The notes: generated by a model from the letters alone, not told the origin. A stretch of 64,000 nt of DNA from Neobacillus mesonae (GCF_023715155.1 NZ_JAMBNQ010000011.1:1-64000); one strand, 5' to 3'. Positions 46,991-57,425 are shown, counted from the first letter of the stretch. Numbers and translations: made by a program.

Positions 46991-47833
46991 TTATCTATAA
47001 CTTACAGCCCTTCTATTTAGTGCCTTCCATGAAGAAATAAACTGTTGTTTTCCTGCCTTTACTTGCTTTCTGCCGGATAACGGATCGTTTAAATAGACAT
47101 AATTGGCATCATATCCGACAAGAACTACAACATGTAAATCAAGCGGTGTTTTAATATACGCCTTCCCATGATACCATCCCTCAGGCCGATCTGGCAGGCG
47201 GTAATCCCCGGTTGTCCAGATTACCACAGGATGTCCATTGGAAACATGGGATAATATACGCTCAAACGGCTGGTTAGTTAAATTTACAGCTCTCCCTGGG
47301 AGCTTTTGGTTAATCAAATCAATCATAGGTTTATCAAAAACGGCATAACCAGGCCTTCTCCCCGTCATATCCCCAACAAAACCATCCGCTGGGTTTCCCC
47401 AGCGCAATATATCTCCTTTGGGTGATTTTACAAGTGGATCAGGGTCCTTCCTTACCAATCGATAAAGTTCCATTTTATTGGTTTTTACCCCAGCATAGTT
47501 TAGCATCATAGCAAGGCTTGTTACTTCACAGCCATATTTCAACTCGGGATTTTGTTTGATTAACTTGACATTTAATAAAGCTGAATCTTTTTTTGAAGAA
47601 CTATTTGTTGTCTGACTGTTTGTTTTTCTATTGCCGACATTTATTATTTGTTCATTAAGGTCTCCAATAGAATATTCCTCAATTTTTGATGGATCTTTGA
47701 CATGGCTGGAATCATTATTTACGGATATCTTTTTTTCAATTTTTTTATTGACGGTGGGGCTCTCCTGCCCTTTATCAGTCTGGCTGCACCCTAAAAGCGG
47801 CAGCAATAATAGGAAAAAGCTGAGTTTTTTCAA
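46991..47833 (-). CDS. C39-like peptidase lipoprotein
   Basis: A 280-residue exported lipoprotein (lipobox LLGC, Cys16), a Ser/Asn/Lys-rich linker to about residue 85, then a C39-type papain-fold domain of the YvpB kind with Cys102 in KYGCEVTSLAMMLNYAG, His234 in LDLHVVVLVGYD and Asp250 in YLNDPLSG. The full triad suggests activity at the cell surface on an unknown substrate. TTG start with AGGGGGA upstream. Confidence 0.85.
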   Translation of the reverse strand: MKKLSFFLLLLPLLGCSQTDKGQESPTVNKKIEKKISVNNDSSHVKDPSKIEEYSIGDLNEQIINVGNRKTNSQTTNSSSKKDSALLNVKLIKQNPELKYGCEVTSLAMMLNYAGVKTNKMELYRLVRKDPDPLVKSPKGDILRWGNPADGFVGDMTGRRPGYAVFDKPMIDLINQKLPGRAVNLTNQPFERILSHVSNGHPVVIWTTGDYRLPDRPEGWYHGKAYIKTPLDLHVVVLVGYDANYVYLNDPLSGRKQVKAGKQQFISSWKALNRRAVSYR

Positions 47834-47975
47834 AAATTGATCCCCCTATAAAGAGAATTGTTATTATTGTCTGTTTGTTTCTCATGCGCTATAATAGTAT
47901 CCTTTTGGCAAAGAACAAGAAGTATTTGGCTTGCGTATGGTATAATGATGAATATCATTTTTTGGAGGTACTTGG

Positions 47976-49184
47976 ATGGATGCTTTGGAAATTCTCTCTG
48001 ATTTAGAAAATGTTTTTCCTTATTTCCAGCCGATTTTTAGTGCCGATGAACAGCTGGTTATTGCCTATGAAGTATTAGGAAGATATCAATCAGATGGTAC
48101 AATCATTAGCCTGGGGCCTTTTTTTCAGGATGATCAAATTCCTGATGAATATAAATTCGAAGTTGATTTATTATTAGTTAATCAGGCCCTTGAAAAAGCA
48201 CTGGAGCTTGATGAGGAGATAAGTATTTTTTTTAATCGTAATGCCGAGCTGCTTATGTATGGAAACGGAGAACCTTTTTTACAAACACTTTTGGATTTTG
48301 AAAAAAAAGGGGTAAACCTTAAACGGATTGTTCTAGAAATTTCTGATCGTAATTATGAAGGAGATTTAGATCAATTCGATCATCTTTTACAATACTACCG
48401 AACATATGGAATTAAAGTGGCACTTTCCAGTATGGAGAAGGGCAGTAACTTTGAACGGATTGCCGAGCTTGAACCGGATATTTTAAAAATTAATTTAGAG
48501 GCGCTGAAATCAACCGCAACCGGAGTGAACTTTAATGATGTATTATTTACGATTTCCCTTTTAGCAAGGAAAATAGGGGCCACCGTTTTATTTGAAAATA
48601 TTGAAATGAGTTATCAGCTGCAGTTTGCCTGGAAAAACGGCGGCCGGTACTATCAAGGGTTTTATTTACATCCGCCAGCAGCAGAATTTGTCCCGAGGGA
48701 TTTCTTACTGTACCGGCTAAAAGAAATGTTTCATGACTTTATTTCCTATGAGAAAAGAAAATTAGAGACCGTTTTTTCGACATCGGAAAAATTTCAAACA
48801 AAAGTTCATGAAATCGTTATGAAAAATAAAAAATTGGGCTATGAAGGTCTTTTCCAAGCAATTGTTAAGGAAATGGACCAAGCGGCATTCCGGATGTATA
48901 TTTGCGATGAGGACGGCTTTCAGAAATCTGCCAATTATTTCAAAGATAAGGAAGGCTGGAATTTTCAGGGGGAATATAAGAATAAAAACTGGAGCTGGCG
49001 TCCGTATTTTTTAGAAAATATTATAAAAATGAGAAATGAACGGAAGGGAATCATGTCAGATTTATATAGTGACATTGAAACAGGTGAAACCATCAGGACA
49101 TTTTCCTTTCCAATGAATGGAAGGGAGTATTTATTTATCGATATTTCCTATCAATACTTATATGAACATGACCAATTATTGTGA
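47976..49184 (+). CDS. ykuI: Degenerate EAL-domain protein YkuI
   Basis: A 402-residue protein with an EAL domain (about 10-240) and a C-terminal PAS-like YkuI domain (about 250-400). EAL proteins break down or bind cyclic di-GMP. Here the signature reads YEVLGR (Glu32), and Asn88, Glu121 and Glu208 are retained, but the metal-binding Asp-Asp before the loop is Ser151-Ser152 (VALSSMEKG), and the following lysine block reads ILKINLEA. It is therefore likely to bind rather than hydrolyse. B. subtilis YkuI binds cyclic di-GMP in crystals. GGAGGT precedes the ATG. Confidence 0.92.
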   Translation: MDALEILSDLENVFPYFQPIFSADEQLVIAYEVLGRYQSDGTIISLGPFFQDDQIPDEYKFEVDLLLVNQALEKALELDEEISIFFNRNAELLMYGNGEPFLQTLLDFEKKGVNLKRIVLEISDRNYEGDLDQFDHLLQYYRTYGIKVALSSMEKGSNFERIAELEPDILKINLEALKSTATGVNFNDVLFTISLLARKIGATVLFENIEMSYQLQFAWKNGGRYYQGFYLHPPAAEFVPRDFLLYRLKEMFHDFISYEKRKLETVFSTSEKFQTKVHEIVMKNKKLGYEGLFQAIVKEMDQAAFRMYICDEDGFQKSANYFKDKEGWNFQGEYKNKNWSWRPYFLENIIKMRNERKGIMSDLYSDIETGETIRTFSFPMNGREYLFIDISYQYLYEHDQLL

Positions 49185-49369
49185 GATAATGCCTTATATT
49201 TGAAAAAAATTTGCTTGTTTTATAAATTTTGTTTGGACAAATAGGGTTCGTTATTTTATGCTTTTAATATTGACATGTAGATTAAGAAATAATTCATCAG
49301 GATAGAAACATGTCTAATGCAGAACATAAAGATAGAAAGTCGTATGTGTTTGAAAGGAGTCGAAAAGCT

Positions 49370-49606
49370 ATGTCACAGCTTCAAGGTATAATAACAAGAT
49401 TAAAACATCTTCAAGAACAATCTTTAAATGGAGAACCATCCCAGCGCTTTTTTGAAGTTAATGGGGAAAGAAAGTGTCAGGTAACCTTCCATCCAAAGAC
49501 GGAAACATTTGAATTGGAAGTTTATAATGAAAAGGAAAAACCAAAACGTTATCAATTTGATAATATTGATATGATTACAATTGAAATATTTGATTTAATC
49601 CAATAG
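49370..49606 (+). CDS. ykuJ: YkuJ family protein
   Basis: A 78-residue soluble protein, starting MSQLQGIITRLKHLQEQS and ending DMITIEIFDLIQ, matching YkuJ of B. subtilis in length and blocks (RFFEVNGERKC, FELEVY). Function unknown. ATG at 49370 is chosen over an in-frame ATG at 49310 because AAGGAG lies ten bases upstream and homologues begin here. Confidence 0.85.
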   Translation: MSQLQGIITRLKHLQEQSLNGEPSQRFFEVNGERKCQVTFHPKTETFELEVYNEKEKPKRYQFDNIDMITIEIFDLIQ

Positions 49607-49629
49607 GAGCCTTAGGGTTCCTTTTTTTT
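49605..49629 (+). terminator. Terminator after ykuJ
   Basis: AGGAGCC/GGTTCCT stem (one G-T pair) with eight T. Confidence 0.85.
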
Positions 49630-49717
49630 GCCTTTTATGGGTTGAATATTTTCCCTAGTCCCCGATTACTATGTTAAAATAAACCATAAGAATACATTTA
49701 TTGAGGGGTTTTCGACG

Positions 49718-50179
49718 ATGATCAGTCTTCCCAGCGGGGAATTTTTAGAATTAACCATAAAAGAATTATTAATCCCATCTGAGCGGGTTGCACATGTTCA
49801 AGTGGGGAATAACCTTGAACATGCCCTTTTGGTGTTAACGAAAAGCGGATATACAGCAATCCCTGTCTTAGATCCGCATTATAAGCTTCATGGATTAATC
49901 AGTACACCCATTATCATGGATTCAATTTTAGGACTGGAGAGAATTGAATTTGAAAAGCTTGAGGAAAAACGAGTCGAAGAAGTCATGAAGATTACCATCC
50001 CAAGGGTTAAAATCTCTGCTTCAATCGAGGAATGCCTTGATTTACTTGTGAATCATCCATTTCTTTGTGTTGAAACAGATGATGGTTATTTCGAGGGAAT
50101 TTTACCGAGAAGCACATTCTTAAACCAATTAAATAAAATCATGAAAATAAGTAAATCAAATGAGAAGGCTCCCAAATAG
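49718..50179 (+). CDS. darB: Cyclic di-AMP-binding CBS protein DarB (CbpB, YkuL)
   Basis: A 153-residue protein of two CBS domains (about 17-75 and 85-145). In B. subtilis DarB binds cyclic di-AMP and, when unbound, stimulates the (p)ppGpp synthetase Rel and pyruvate carboxylase. Blocks such as PSERVAHVQVGNNLEHALLVLTKSGYTAIPVLDP match that protein. The gap from ykuJ lacks ykuK and abbA, present at this place in B. subtilis. Confidence 0.88.
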   Translation: MISLPSGEFLELTIKELLIPSERVAHVQVGNNLEHALLVLTKSGYTAIPVLDPHYKLHGLISTPIIMDSILGLERIEFEKLEEKRVEEVMKITIPRVKISASIEECLDLLVNHPFLCVETDDGYFEGILPRSTFLNQLNKIMKISKSNEKAPK

Positions 50180-50193
50180 GGAGCCGTCATTTT
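50167..50193 (+). terminator. Terminator after darB
   Basis: GGCTCCC/GGGAGCC stem overlapping the stop codon, then GTCATTTTT. Confidence 0.8.
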
Positions 50194-50216
50194 TCATTTG
50201 AAATAGAGGTGTTTAA

Positions 50217-51719
50217 ATGGGGGAGGCAGTTAAGAAATCTCTAAAGAGTAAAAAGCAGACAAAGAAGCATTTGGTATTGGCATCGGTTATGCTTGCCATG
50301 TTTATGGGGGCAATTGAAGCTACAATTGTGGCGACGGCGATGCCTGCAATTGTAGCCGATTTAGGCGGATTCACTTTATACAGCTGGGTGTTTTCCGCTT
50401 ATTTATTAATGAATTCTGTTACGGTTTTAATTTACGGAAAATTATCTGACTTATTTGGGCGAAAGCCGATATTAAGTCTCGGAATTATTATTTTCTTAAT
50501 CGGTTCTATCCTATGCGGTTTTGCAACAACCATGCACATGTTAATTATTTTTCGGCTTGTACAGGGATTCGGGGCTGGTGCAGTGGCACCAATAGCTACG
50601 ACTATTGTTGGGGATATTTACACACCAGAAGAAAGGGCGAAAATCCAAGGATATCTTTCAAGTGTTTGGGGGATTTCCGCCATTACCGGGCCAGCCGTCG
50701 GCGGATTGTTGGTTCAGTATGTCAGCTGGAAATATGTATTTTGGATAAATATCCCTCTTGGAATACTTTCGTTAGTTGGCTTGTGGTTGTTTTTACATGA
50801 AAACATTCAGAAGAAGAAACATGAAATTGATTATTCTGGTGCCCTATTACTGACCATTATGATTTCTTCCATCATGCTGCTGTTGGTTGAAGGAGGAAAC
50901 AGGTGGGCGTGGGGTTCCTGGCAGGCTTTAAGTCTGTCAGCTGTGGCTCTTGTCACAATATTTGGTTTTGTTTTCCAAGAACACCGTGCACGAGAACCTG
51001 TTATGCCGTTTTCAATCTGGAAAGAAAAATCTATATTTATTGCTAATATTTCTTCATTAACTACTGGTATTATGTTAATCGGTATATCCAGCTTCCTGCC
51101 TGCGTTTGTTCAAGGAGTTATGGAGAAGACTCCAATTGTTGCTGGATTTACTCTTACAACTATGTCTATTGGCTGGCCAATCGCTTCAACCCTCTCTGGC
51201 AGGCTGCTTTTAACGATTGGTTATAGAAAAACCTCTATTATCGGAGGGGTGTTTCTCATATTAGGTAGTGTTCTTTTTGTAACTATGACAGCTGCTTCAG
51301 GTCCAATTTGGGCAGCAATTGGTTCTTTTTTAGTCGGAGTAGGTATGGGGTTAACCTCAACCGCATTTATTGTATCTATCCAGAGTACTGTCAGCTGGGA
51401 CCAGCGTGGCATTGCAACTGCTGCCAATATGTTTATGAGGAATCTTGGAAACACGATAGGAGCAGCATTATTAGGGGGCATTTTAAACAATCGGATGATG
51501 GATTATTTTCATCAAAAAAATGCAGCTCTTACGGTAGATGATGCTAATAGACTTTTAAAAGCGGAGGACCGTATTCAACTTTCAGATACTGTCCGTACAA
51601 TATTACAAGACGGCTTAACCATTTCTTTGCATTCCGTTTATTATGTAGTGCTTGCTTTTGCCATTATCAGTATGCTGTTTATACTATTTATACCGAAAAA
51701 GAACGAGAGCTCTGTATGA
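50217..51719 (+). CDS. DHA2-family (14-helix) MFS drug exporter
   Basis: A 500-residue proton-coupled multidrug exporter of the EmrB/QacA type. Motif A is GKLSDLFGRKPILSLG, and motif C GPAVGG sits in the fifth helix region (SAITGPAVGGLL). Early Glu in MGAIEATIVATAMPAI is typical. It lies between darB and ccpC, which are adjacent in B. subtilis, so it is an insertion. Substrate unknown. AGAGGTG precedes the ATG. Confidence 0.9.
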   Translation: MGEAVKKSLKSKKQTKKHLVLASVMLAMFMGAIEATIVATAMPAIVADLGGFTLYSWVFSAYLLMNSVTVLIYGKLSDLFGRKPILSLGIIIFLIGSILCGFATTMHMLIIFRLVQGFGAGAVAPIATTIVGDIYTPEERAKIQGYLSSVWGISAITGPAVGGLLVQYVSWKYVFWINIPLGILSLVGLWLFLHENIQKKKHEIDYSGALLLTIMISSIMLLLVEGGNRWAWGSWQALSLSAVALVTIFGFVFQEHRAREPVMPFSIWKEKSIFIANISSLTTGIMLIGISSFLPAFVQGVMEKTPIVAGFTLTTMSIGWPIASTLSGRLLLTIGYRKTSIIGGVFLILGSVLFVTMTAASGPIWAAIGSFLVGVGMGLTSTAFIVSIQSTVSWDQRGIATAANMFMRNLGNTIGAALLGGILNNRMMDYFHQKNAALTVDDANRLLKAEDRIQLSDTVRTILQDGLTISLHSVYYVVLAFAIISMLFILFIPKKNESSV

Positions 51720-51737
51720 TGAATACAGGGCTTTTTT
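51708..51737 (+). terminator. Terminator after the DHA2 exporter
   Basis: AGCTCTGTAT/ATACAGGGCT stem with a short loop and six T, overlapping the exporter's stop. Confidence 0.82.
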
Positions 51738-51754
51738 GAAAGGAGTAGTTGTAT

Positions 51755-52642
51755 TTGTCCTCATTATCAGAATTTCAACTATTAGCTGTTCTGGCTCAAG
51801 AAATGAACATGAGAAAAGCATCTGAGCGATTATTTGTCTCCCAGCCTGCATTATCACAGCGGCTTCAAACAATTGAAAAAGAATGGGGAGCAAAGCTATT
51901 TATCAGATCGCAAAAAGGGCTGTCACTTACTCCAGCCGGAGAGTTGGTTATCGATTTCGTCAATGATGTACTTAAAAAGGAAGAGAAGGTCCGTGAGGCC
52001 ATTTATTCACTTCAATCCGATGTTTCCGGCACCTTAAGAATTGCGGTAGCCTCTATCGTAGGTCAGAACTGGCTCCCAGAAGTTTTAAAGAAGTTTGTTG
52101 ATAAGTATCCACAAGTGAAAATATCACTAATGACGGGCTGGAGCAGTGAGATTTTAAAGTGTTTATATGAAGATCAAGTTCATATCGGCATTATTAGAGG
52201 GACTCCGGATTGGAAAGGGCATAAGATCCATCTTTTTAAAGATCCGCTCTATTTAGTTGATAGAGAAATCAACAAACCTGAACAAGTATTAAATACAGAT
52301 CGTCCGTTTATCCAGTTTAAAAGTGATTCGAATTATTATCAGGTTATTCAAGATTGGTGGATGAGAAATTTTAAAACCTCGCCGAAAAGGACGGTTGTTG
52401 TTGATCAAATCGAAACATGCAAGCAAATGGCTTTCAATGGAATTGGATATGCCATTTTACCTGCCATAACGTTAACCAAAGCTGGGCAAAGTATTTTTAA
52501 GATTCCTTTATTAGATGAAAATAATGAACCGGTTGCAAGGGACACATGGCTATTAGGATATGAGTCTTCTTTCCAGCTAAAACAGGTACAAGCATTTGTT
52601 GACCTTGTGAAGGAACATATATCGGATTCGAAAGACCAATAA
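51755..52642 (+). CDS. ccpC: LysR-family regulator CcpC
   Basis: CcpC represses TCA-cycle genes (citZ, citB) and responds to citrate. The 295-residue LysR protein has the N-terminal helix-turn-helix (NMRKASERLFVSQPALSQRLQTIE) and an effector domain with SLMTGWSSEILK and GIIRGTPDWKG, closely matching B. subtilis. TTG at 51755 is chosen because AGGAG lies nine bases upstream; the TTG at 51749 is too near. Confidence 0.92.
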   Translation: MSSLSEFQLLAVLAQEMNMRKASERLFVSQPALSQRLQTIEKEWGAKLFIRSQKGLSLTPAGELVIDFVNDVLKKEEKVREAIYSLQSDVSGTLRIAVASIVGQNWLPEVLKKFVDKYPQVKISLMTGWSSEILKCLYEDQVHIGIIRGTPDWKGHKIHLFKDPLYLVDREINKPEQVLNTDRPFIQFKSDSNYYQVIQDWWMRNFKTSPKRTVVVDQIETCKQMAFNGIGYAILPAITLTKAGQSIFKIPLLDENNEPVARDTWLLGYESSFQLKQVQAFVDLVKEHISDSKDQ

Positions 52643-52709
52643 GGTAATTTTTCTTGTGTTCGCTTCTTTTGTTTGTTAAAGTAATTTTTAGAAAGAATAG
52701 GGGGACAGT

Positions 52710-53414
52710 ATGATGGATGCACATGAAATTATTTCTTTTATCCAAAATAGTAAAAAATCTACACCAGTAAAAGTTTATGTAAAGGGTGATTTAGAAGGAA
52801 TTGACTTTGGCAGCAATTCTAAATCCTTTATAAATGGAACTACTGGAGTTGTCTTTGGAGAATGGTCAGAAATTGAAGCTTCTTTGGAAACAAATAAAGG
52901 GAAAATTGAAGACTATGTCGTAGAAAGCGACCGCCGTAATTCAGCAATCCCATTATTGGATACAAAGCATATTAATGCAAGAATTGAACCAGGGGTTACC
53001 ATCCGTGATCAAGTGGAAATTGGGGATAATGCAGTTATTATGATGGGTGCAGTGATTAACATCGGGGCAGTCATTGGTGAGAAAACAATGATTGATATGG
53101 GTGTTGTGCTGGGCGGCAGAGCAACTGTCGGTAAGAATTGTCATATCGGAGCTGGAACGGTTTTAGCCGGTGTAATTGAACCGCCATCCGCAAAACCAGT
53201 AATTGTTGAAGATGACGTGGTAATTGGTGCAAATGCTGTAGTATTAGAAGGTGTTACCATTGGTAAAGGCGCCGTAGTGGCTGCTGGTGCTGTTGTAACC
53301 CAAGATGTTGAACCAAACACAGTAGTGGCTGGAATGCCAGCAAGAAAAATTAAGGATATTGACGATAAAACAAAATCCAAAACTGAAATTATGCAGGAAC
53401 TTCGTCAAATCTAA
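52710..53414 (+). CDS. dapH: Tetrahydrodipicolinate N-acetyltransferase DapH
   Basis: DapH acetylates tetrahydrodipicolinate in the acetyl branch of lysine and meso-diaminopimelate synthesis, needed for peptidoglycan. The 234-residue protein has an N-terminal DapH domain and then left-handed beta-helix hexapeptide repeats from about 90 to 210 ([16 protein letters not shown] and so on). AGGGGGAC precedes ATGATG. It is followed by an attenuator-like hairpin and dapL. Confidence 0.95.
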   Translation: MMDAHEIISFIQNSKKSTPVKVYVKGDLEGIDFGSNSKSFINGTTGVVFGEWSEIEASLETNKGKIEDYVVESDRRNSAIPLLDTKHINARIEPGVTIRDQVEIGDNAVIMMGAVINIGAVIGEKTMIDMGVVLGGRATVGKNCHIGAGTVLAGVIEPPSAKPVIVEDDVVIGANAVVLEGVTIGKGAVVAAGAVVTQDVEPNTVVAGMPARKIKDIDDKTKSKTEIMQELRQI

Positions 53415-53488
53415 AAAGATTAACAGCCTTGTTCAGTCTTAGGTTTAGTTAACCGAAATTAAAGTCATGCAATACTAAAACTGTTCAA

Positions 53489-53518
53489 AAGCGTGGAGCT
53501 ATTCCACGCTTCTTTTTG
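53489..53518 (+). terminator. Hairpin between dapH and dapL
   Basis: AAGCGTGGA/TCCACGCTT stem with a five-base loop and CTTTTT, 15 bases before dapL. It may act as a partial terminator setting the ratio of the two genes. Confidence 0.75.
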
Positions 53519-53531
53519 AAGGAGTGAAAAC

Positions 53532-54659
53532 ATGAACCCTTTTGTAAAAATCCGCCGCGATCTTCACCAAATACCGGAACTTGGATTTCAAGAATTTAAA
53601 ACACAGAAGTATTTATTGAATTACATAGATTCTTTACCTCAGGATCGTTTATCATTAAAAAAGTGGAAGACGGGAATATTTGTAAAAATCCATGGTTTAA
53701 ATCCTGAAAAAACCATCGGATACAGAACAGATATTGACGGGCTGCCGATTCCGGAAGAAACAGGTTTACCGTTTTCATCCACACATGAAGCTCAGATGCA
53801 TGCTTGCGGCCATGACTTTCACATGAGCATCGCATTAGGAATACTTACATATTTTACCCTTCATCCTGTAGACGATGATCTATTATTTATTTTTCAGCCC
53901 GCAGAAGAAGGTCCTGGTGGTGCGGAACCAATGTTGAAATCACAGGAAATGCGGGAATGGATGCCGGATATGATTTTTGCCCTCCATATCGCTCCAGAGT
54001 ATCCAGTTGGGACGATAGCTGTTAAAGAAGGATTATTATTTGCTAACACATCTGAGTTATTTATTGATCTAAAAGGCAAAGGAGGACACGCAGCATTACC
54101 TCATCAAACCAACGATATGGTGATTGCAGCTTGTGCACTTGTCTCGCAATTACAAACAATTATATCAAGAAATGTGAATCCATTAGATAGTGCCGTGATT
54201 ACGATTGGGAAAATCACCGGAGGAACTGTCCAGAATATAATCGCTGAAAATGCAAGGCTGGAAGGAACCATTCGGACGTTAACACCAGAATCCATGGCTA
54301 AAGTGAAACATCGGATTGAAGCGATTATAAAAGGAATCGAAACGGGCTTTGAATGTGAAACGAAAATTGATTATGGTTCAATGTACTATCAAGTATATAA
54401 CCATCATGAGTTAACAAAGGAGTTTATGGATTTTGTCAGGGGAAATCCAGATGTTACGTTATTTGAATGTAAGGAAGCCATGACAGGTGAAGACTTTGGC
54501 TACATGTTGAAAGAAATCCCTGGGTTTATGTTCTGGCTGGGTGTTGATACACCATTTGGTCTGCATCATGCAAAATTAAACCCGAATGAGGAAGCAATAG
54601 AAACCGCTATTCGGATTATGACGAAATATATAACATTTAAAGGAAACCGAAGATTCTAG
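53532..54659 (+). CDS. dapL: N-acetyldiaminopimelate deacetylase DapL
   Basis: DapL removes the acetyl group in the last step of the acetyl branch. The 375-residue protein is an M20/M40-family metallohydrolase: HACGHDFHM and [12 protein letters not shown] metal blocks, [11 protein letters not shown], a lid domain (about 175-290) and [19 protein letters not shown] precedes the ATG. It forms a unit with dapH, as in B. subtilis ykuQ-ykuR. Confidence 0.93.
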   Translation: MNPFVKIRRDLHQIPELGFQEFKTQKYLLNYIDSLPQDRLSLKKWKTGIFVKIHGLNPEKTIGYRTDIDGLPIPEETGLPFSSTHEAQMHACGHDFHMSIALGILTYFTLHPVDDDLLFIFQPAEEGPGGAEPMLKSQEMREWMPDMIFALHIAPEYPVGTIAVKEGLLFANTSELFIDLKGKGGHAALPHQTNDMVIAACALVSQLQTIISRNVNPLDSAVITIGKITGGTVQNIIAENARLEGTIRTLTPESMAKVKHRIEAIIKGIETGFECETKIDYGSMYYQVYNHHELTKEFMDFVRGNPDVTLFECKEAMTGEDFGYMLKEIPGFMFWLGVDTPFGLHHAKLNPNEEAIETAIRIMTKYITFKGNRRF

Positions 54660-54705
54660 TCATAGTATCTGGTTGTTCAGTGCAGCCAGCCAACGAGAAT
54701 TAATA

Positions 54706-54740
54706 AAAGCTGTTCGTTTCTAAAACGGACAGCTTTTTTT
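54706..54740 (+). terminator. Terminator after dapL
   Basis: AAAGCTGTTCGTTT/AACGGACAGCTTT stem followed by a T run. Confidence 0.9.
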
Positions 54741-54851
54741 GGATGGTAAGCCCAAATAGGGATAATTTTTTAATTAGCTTTTTCCTATATTAACTCTTAA
54801 AAAAATGCTAAAATGATTCATTATGATACTGAAATTGTTGGGGGAGTTTTG

Positions 54852-55511
54852 GTGAAAAAAAGTTTTGCTGTTATCGGTCTAGGCCGTTTTGGAGGAAGTA
54901 TTTGTCGTACATTAACAGACGAAGGAATGGAAGTATTAGCAATTGATGTTAATGAAGACCGCGTAAATGAATTTTCTATGATTGCTTCCCATGCCGTTGT
55001 CGGTGATACTACCGATGAAGCGGTATTAAAGAGCTTGGGAATCCGCAATTTCGATCATGTTATTGTAGCAATTGGGGACGATATACAGTCAAGCATCTTA
55101 ACCACGTTAATTCTAAAAGAGCTGGGGGTAGCCCGTGTTACCGCCAAGGCACAAAATGATTATCATGAAAAGGTATTGAGAAAAATAGGCGCTGATCATG
55201 TCGTACATCCTGAAAGAGATATGGGAAGAAGAATCGCCCATAATATGACGTCCAGCAATGTTGTAGACTATCTTGAGCTTTCTGATGAACATAGTATTGT
55301 AGAAATCGTTGCAAATGAAAAGCTTGGAGGCCATACAATTATCGATATGGATATTCGTAAGAAATACGGCTTGAATATTGTTGCCATTAAAAGAGGGGAA
55401 GACATAATTGTTTCCCCGCTAGCAACTGAATTGATTCATGTTAATGATGTATTAATTGTAATCGGAACAGATACTGATATCGATCGTTTTGAAAAGAAGG
55501 TTATGGGATAA
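54852..55511 (+). CDS. ktrC: Potassium uptake regulatory subunit KtrC
   Basis: KtrC is the cytoplasmic RCK ring that gates the KtrD potassium channel and responds to nucleotides and cyclic di-AMP. The 219-residue protein has an RCK_N Rossmann domain with GLGRFG (9-14) and an RCK_C domain (about 135-215). GTG at 54852 is chosen because GGGGGAG lies upstream; in-frame ATG at 54813 has none. No membrane subunit is adjacent, as for KtrC in B. subtilis. Confidence 0.94.
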   Translation: MKKSFAVIGLGRFGGSICRTLTDEGMEVLAIDVNEDRVNEFSMIASHAVVGDTTDEAVLKSLGIRNFDHVIVAIGDDIQSSILTTLILKELGVARVTAKAQNDYHEKVLRKIGADHVVHPERDMGRRIAHNMTSSNVVDYLELSDEHSIVEIVANEKLGGHTIIDMDIRKKYGLNIVAIKRGEDIIVSPLATELIHVNDVLIVIGTDTDIDRFEKKVMG

Positions 55512-55543
55512 AAAAAGAGAAGCTAAAGCGCTTCTCTTTTTTT
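55511..55543. terminator. Bidirectional terminator ktrC / rnjA
   Basis: AAAAAAGAGAAGC/GCTTCTCTTTTTT (loop TAAAGC) between two convergent genes. Confidence 0.92.
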
Positions 55544-57209
55544 ATACTTCCATTATAATTGGCAGAATCATTGGTCTGCGCTTTGTTTTTTCATATAGGA
55601 ATGGTGCTAATGTATCGGTAATTTCATTTTTAATTTCCGACCACTGGCTTGTTTTTCGTTCCATAATCTTGTTTAAATGTTTTGCAATCAGGCTTTGTGC
55701 ATCGTTAATTAAATCTCCTGATTCACGCATATAAACAAACCCTCGTGAAATAATGTCTGGACCGGAGGCAATTTTAAATTCCTTCATATTAATGCTGACA
55801 ACTACCACGACAAGTCCTTCTTCTGAAAGAATTCTTCTGTCTCTTAAGACAATATTTCCAATATCTCCGACACCGCTTCCGTCAATATAGATAGAACCTG
55901 AAGGGACTTTTCCAGCAATTTGTGCAGTAGAATCTGAGAGTGCTAATACTTCACCATTATCCATAATGAAACAATTTTCCTCTTTTACACCACAGTCAAC
56001 CGCAAGTTTTGCATGCATTATTTGCATCCGGTATTCTCCGTGAATCGGCATAAAGAACTTTGGCTTTATTAAACGGAGCATTAGTTTTTGCTCTTCCTGT
56101 CCGCCATGACCAGAAGTATGGATATTACTTAATTTACCGTGGATGACTTCTGCTCCTGCACGATATAACATATTAATAGTTCTGCTGACACTAATTGTAT
56201 TTCCGGGAATAGGAGATGAAGAAAATACTACAGTGTCTCCGGGTATAATCTGTATTTGACGATGGGTTCCATTCGCAATTCTAGATAAAGCCGCCATTGG
56301 CTCGCCTTGACTCCCAGTACAAAGAATGGTCACTTTTTCAACTGGAAGACGATTAAGTTGTCCAGCATCGACAAAAGTTTCTTTTGGTGCCCTTATATAG
56401 CCGAGATCAAGACCGATATTAATTGCTGCTTCCATACTTCGTCCAAATACTGCAATTTTCCGCCCGTTTGTAACAGCTGCTTCAGTTACCTGCTGCAAAC
56501 GGTGGATATTAGAGGCAAATGTAGCAAAAATAATCCGTCCATTCACTTTACGGAAAATATCTTGAATACTTTCTCCAACACGACGCTCAGACATCGTAAA
56601 ATCCGGTATCTCACTATTAGTGCTATCAGATAATAAGCACAGCACTCCGTCCTTTCCGATTTCCGCCATTTTTGTTAAGTTTGCTGGCTCACCAACAGGA
56701 GTGAAATCAAATTTGAAGTCTCCTGTATGAACAATTTGTCCTGGAGGAGTTTTCACAACTATACCATAGGAATCTGGAATACTGTGGGTTGTTCGGAAGA
56801 ACGTAACAGATGTTTTGCGGAACTTAATTACATCGTCTTCTTTAATTTCAATTAATTTAGCATTTCGCAGCAAACCATGCTCTTCTAGTTTATTTTTAAT
56901 GAGTCCTAAAGCAAGCTTGCCTCCATAAATAGGAATATTAACCTGCCTTAATAGATAAGGGATACCGCCAATATGGTCCTCATGACCGTGAGTCACAAAG
57001 AGGCCTTTAATTTTATCCTCGTTTTTAACTAAATAAGTATAGTCAGGAATAACATAATCAATACCTAATAATTCGTCCTCTGGGAATTTAATTCCGGCAT
57101 CAATTAAAATAATTTCATCCTGGAACTGTACTCCGTATGTGTTTTTGCCAATCTCGCCCAAACCTCCGAGGGCAAAAACGGCAGCTTGATCATTTTTTAC
57201 AAATTTCAT
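55542..57209 (-). CDS. rnjA: Ribonuclease J1
   Basis: RNase J1 is a 5'-3' exonuclease and endonuclease central to mRNA decay and rRNA maturation. The 555-residue metallo-beta-lactamase/beta-CASP protein has the zinc motif HGHEDH (74-79), later HTGDFKFD, beta-CASP blocks [12 protein letters not shown] and [10 protein letters not shown], and a C-terminal domain. It lies six bases after rpoY, as in B. subtilis. Confidence 0.96.
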   Translation of the reverse strand: MKFVKNDQAAVFALGGLGEIGKNTYGVQFQDEIILIDAGIKFPEDELLGIDYVIPDYTYLVKNEDKIKGLFVTHGHEDHIGGIPYLLRQVNIPIYGGKLALGLIKNKLEEHGLLRNAKLIEIKEDDVIKFRKTSVTFFRTTHSIPDSYGIVVKTPPGQIVHTGDFKFDFTPVGEPANLTKMAEIGKDGVLCLLSDSTNSEIPDFTMSERRVGESIQDIFRKVNGRIIFATFASNIHRLQQVTEAAVTNGRKIAVFGRSMEAAINIGLDLGYIRAPKETFVDAGQLNRLPVEKVTILCTGSQGEPMAALSRIANGTHRQIQIIPGDTVVFSSSPIPGNTISVSRTINMLYRAGAEVIHGKLSNIHTSGHGGQEEQKLMLRLIKPKFFMPIHGEYRMQIMHAKLAVDCGVKEENCFIMDNGEVLALSDSTAQIAGKVPSGSIYIDGSGVGDIGNIVLRDRRILSEEGLVVVVVSINMKEFKIASGPDIISRGFVYMRESGDLINDAQSLIAKHLNKIMERKTSQWSEIKNEITDTLAPFLYEKTKRRPMILPIIMEV

Positions 57210-57215
57210 AAATTA

Positions 57216-57425
57216 TCAAATCTCCAATACTTTAAAGTCTTCATTTTGCTGTTCATATTCCAAATAAGCTCCTTTTATTTCTTGAATATATTCAATGTTA
57301 TATCCGCGATCCGCAATTTTTGAATAAACATCTCGAACTGATTCAGCTTTTAAGTAAAATGTTTTGGTATTCTCTCTAACCGGTACTTCCACTTTGCTCT
57401 CTTGATAATATACTTTAAAAATCAT
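57216..57425 (-). CDS. rpoY: RNA polymerase epsilon subunit
   Basis: RpoY (YkzG) is a small accessory subunit of Firmicutes RNA polymerase. The 69-residue protein begins MIFKVYYQESKVEVPVREN and has the ESVRDVYSKIADRGYNIEYIQ block. GGAGCGAG precedes the ATG. It is the first gene of the rpoY-rnjA operon. Confidence 0.93.
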   Translation of the reverse strand: MIFKVYYQESKVEVPVRENTKTFYLKAESVRDVYSKIADRGYNIEYIQEIKGAYLEYEQQNEDFKVLEI

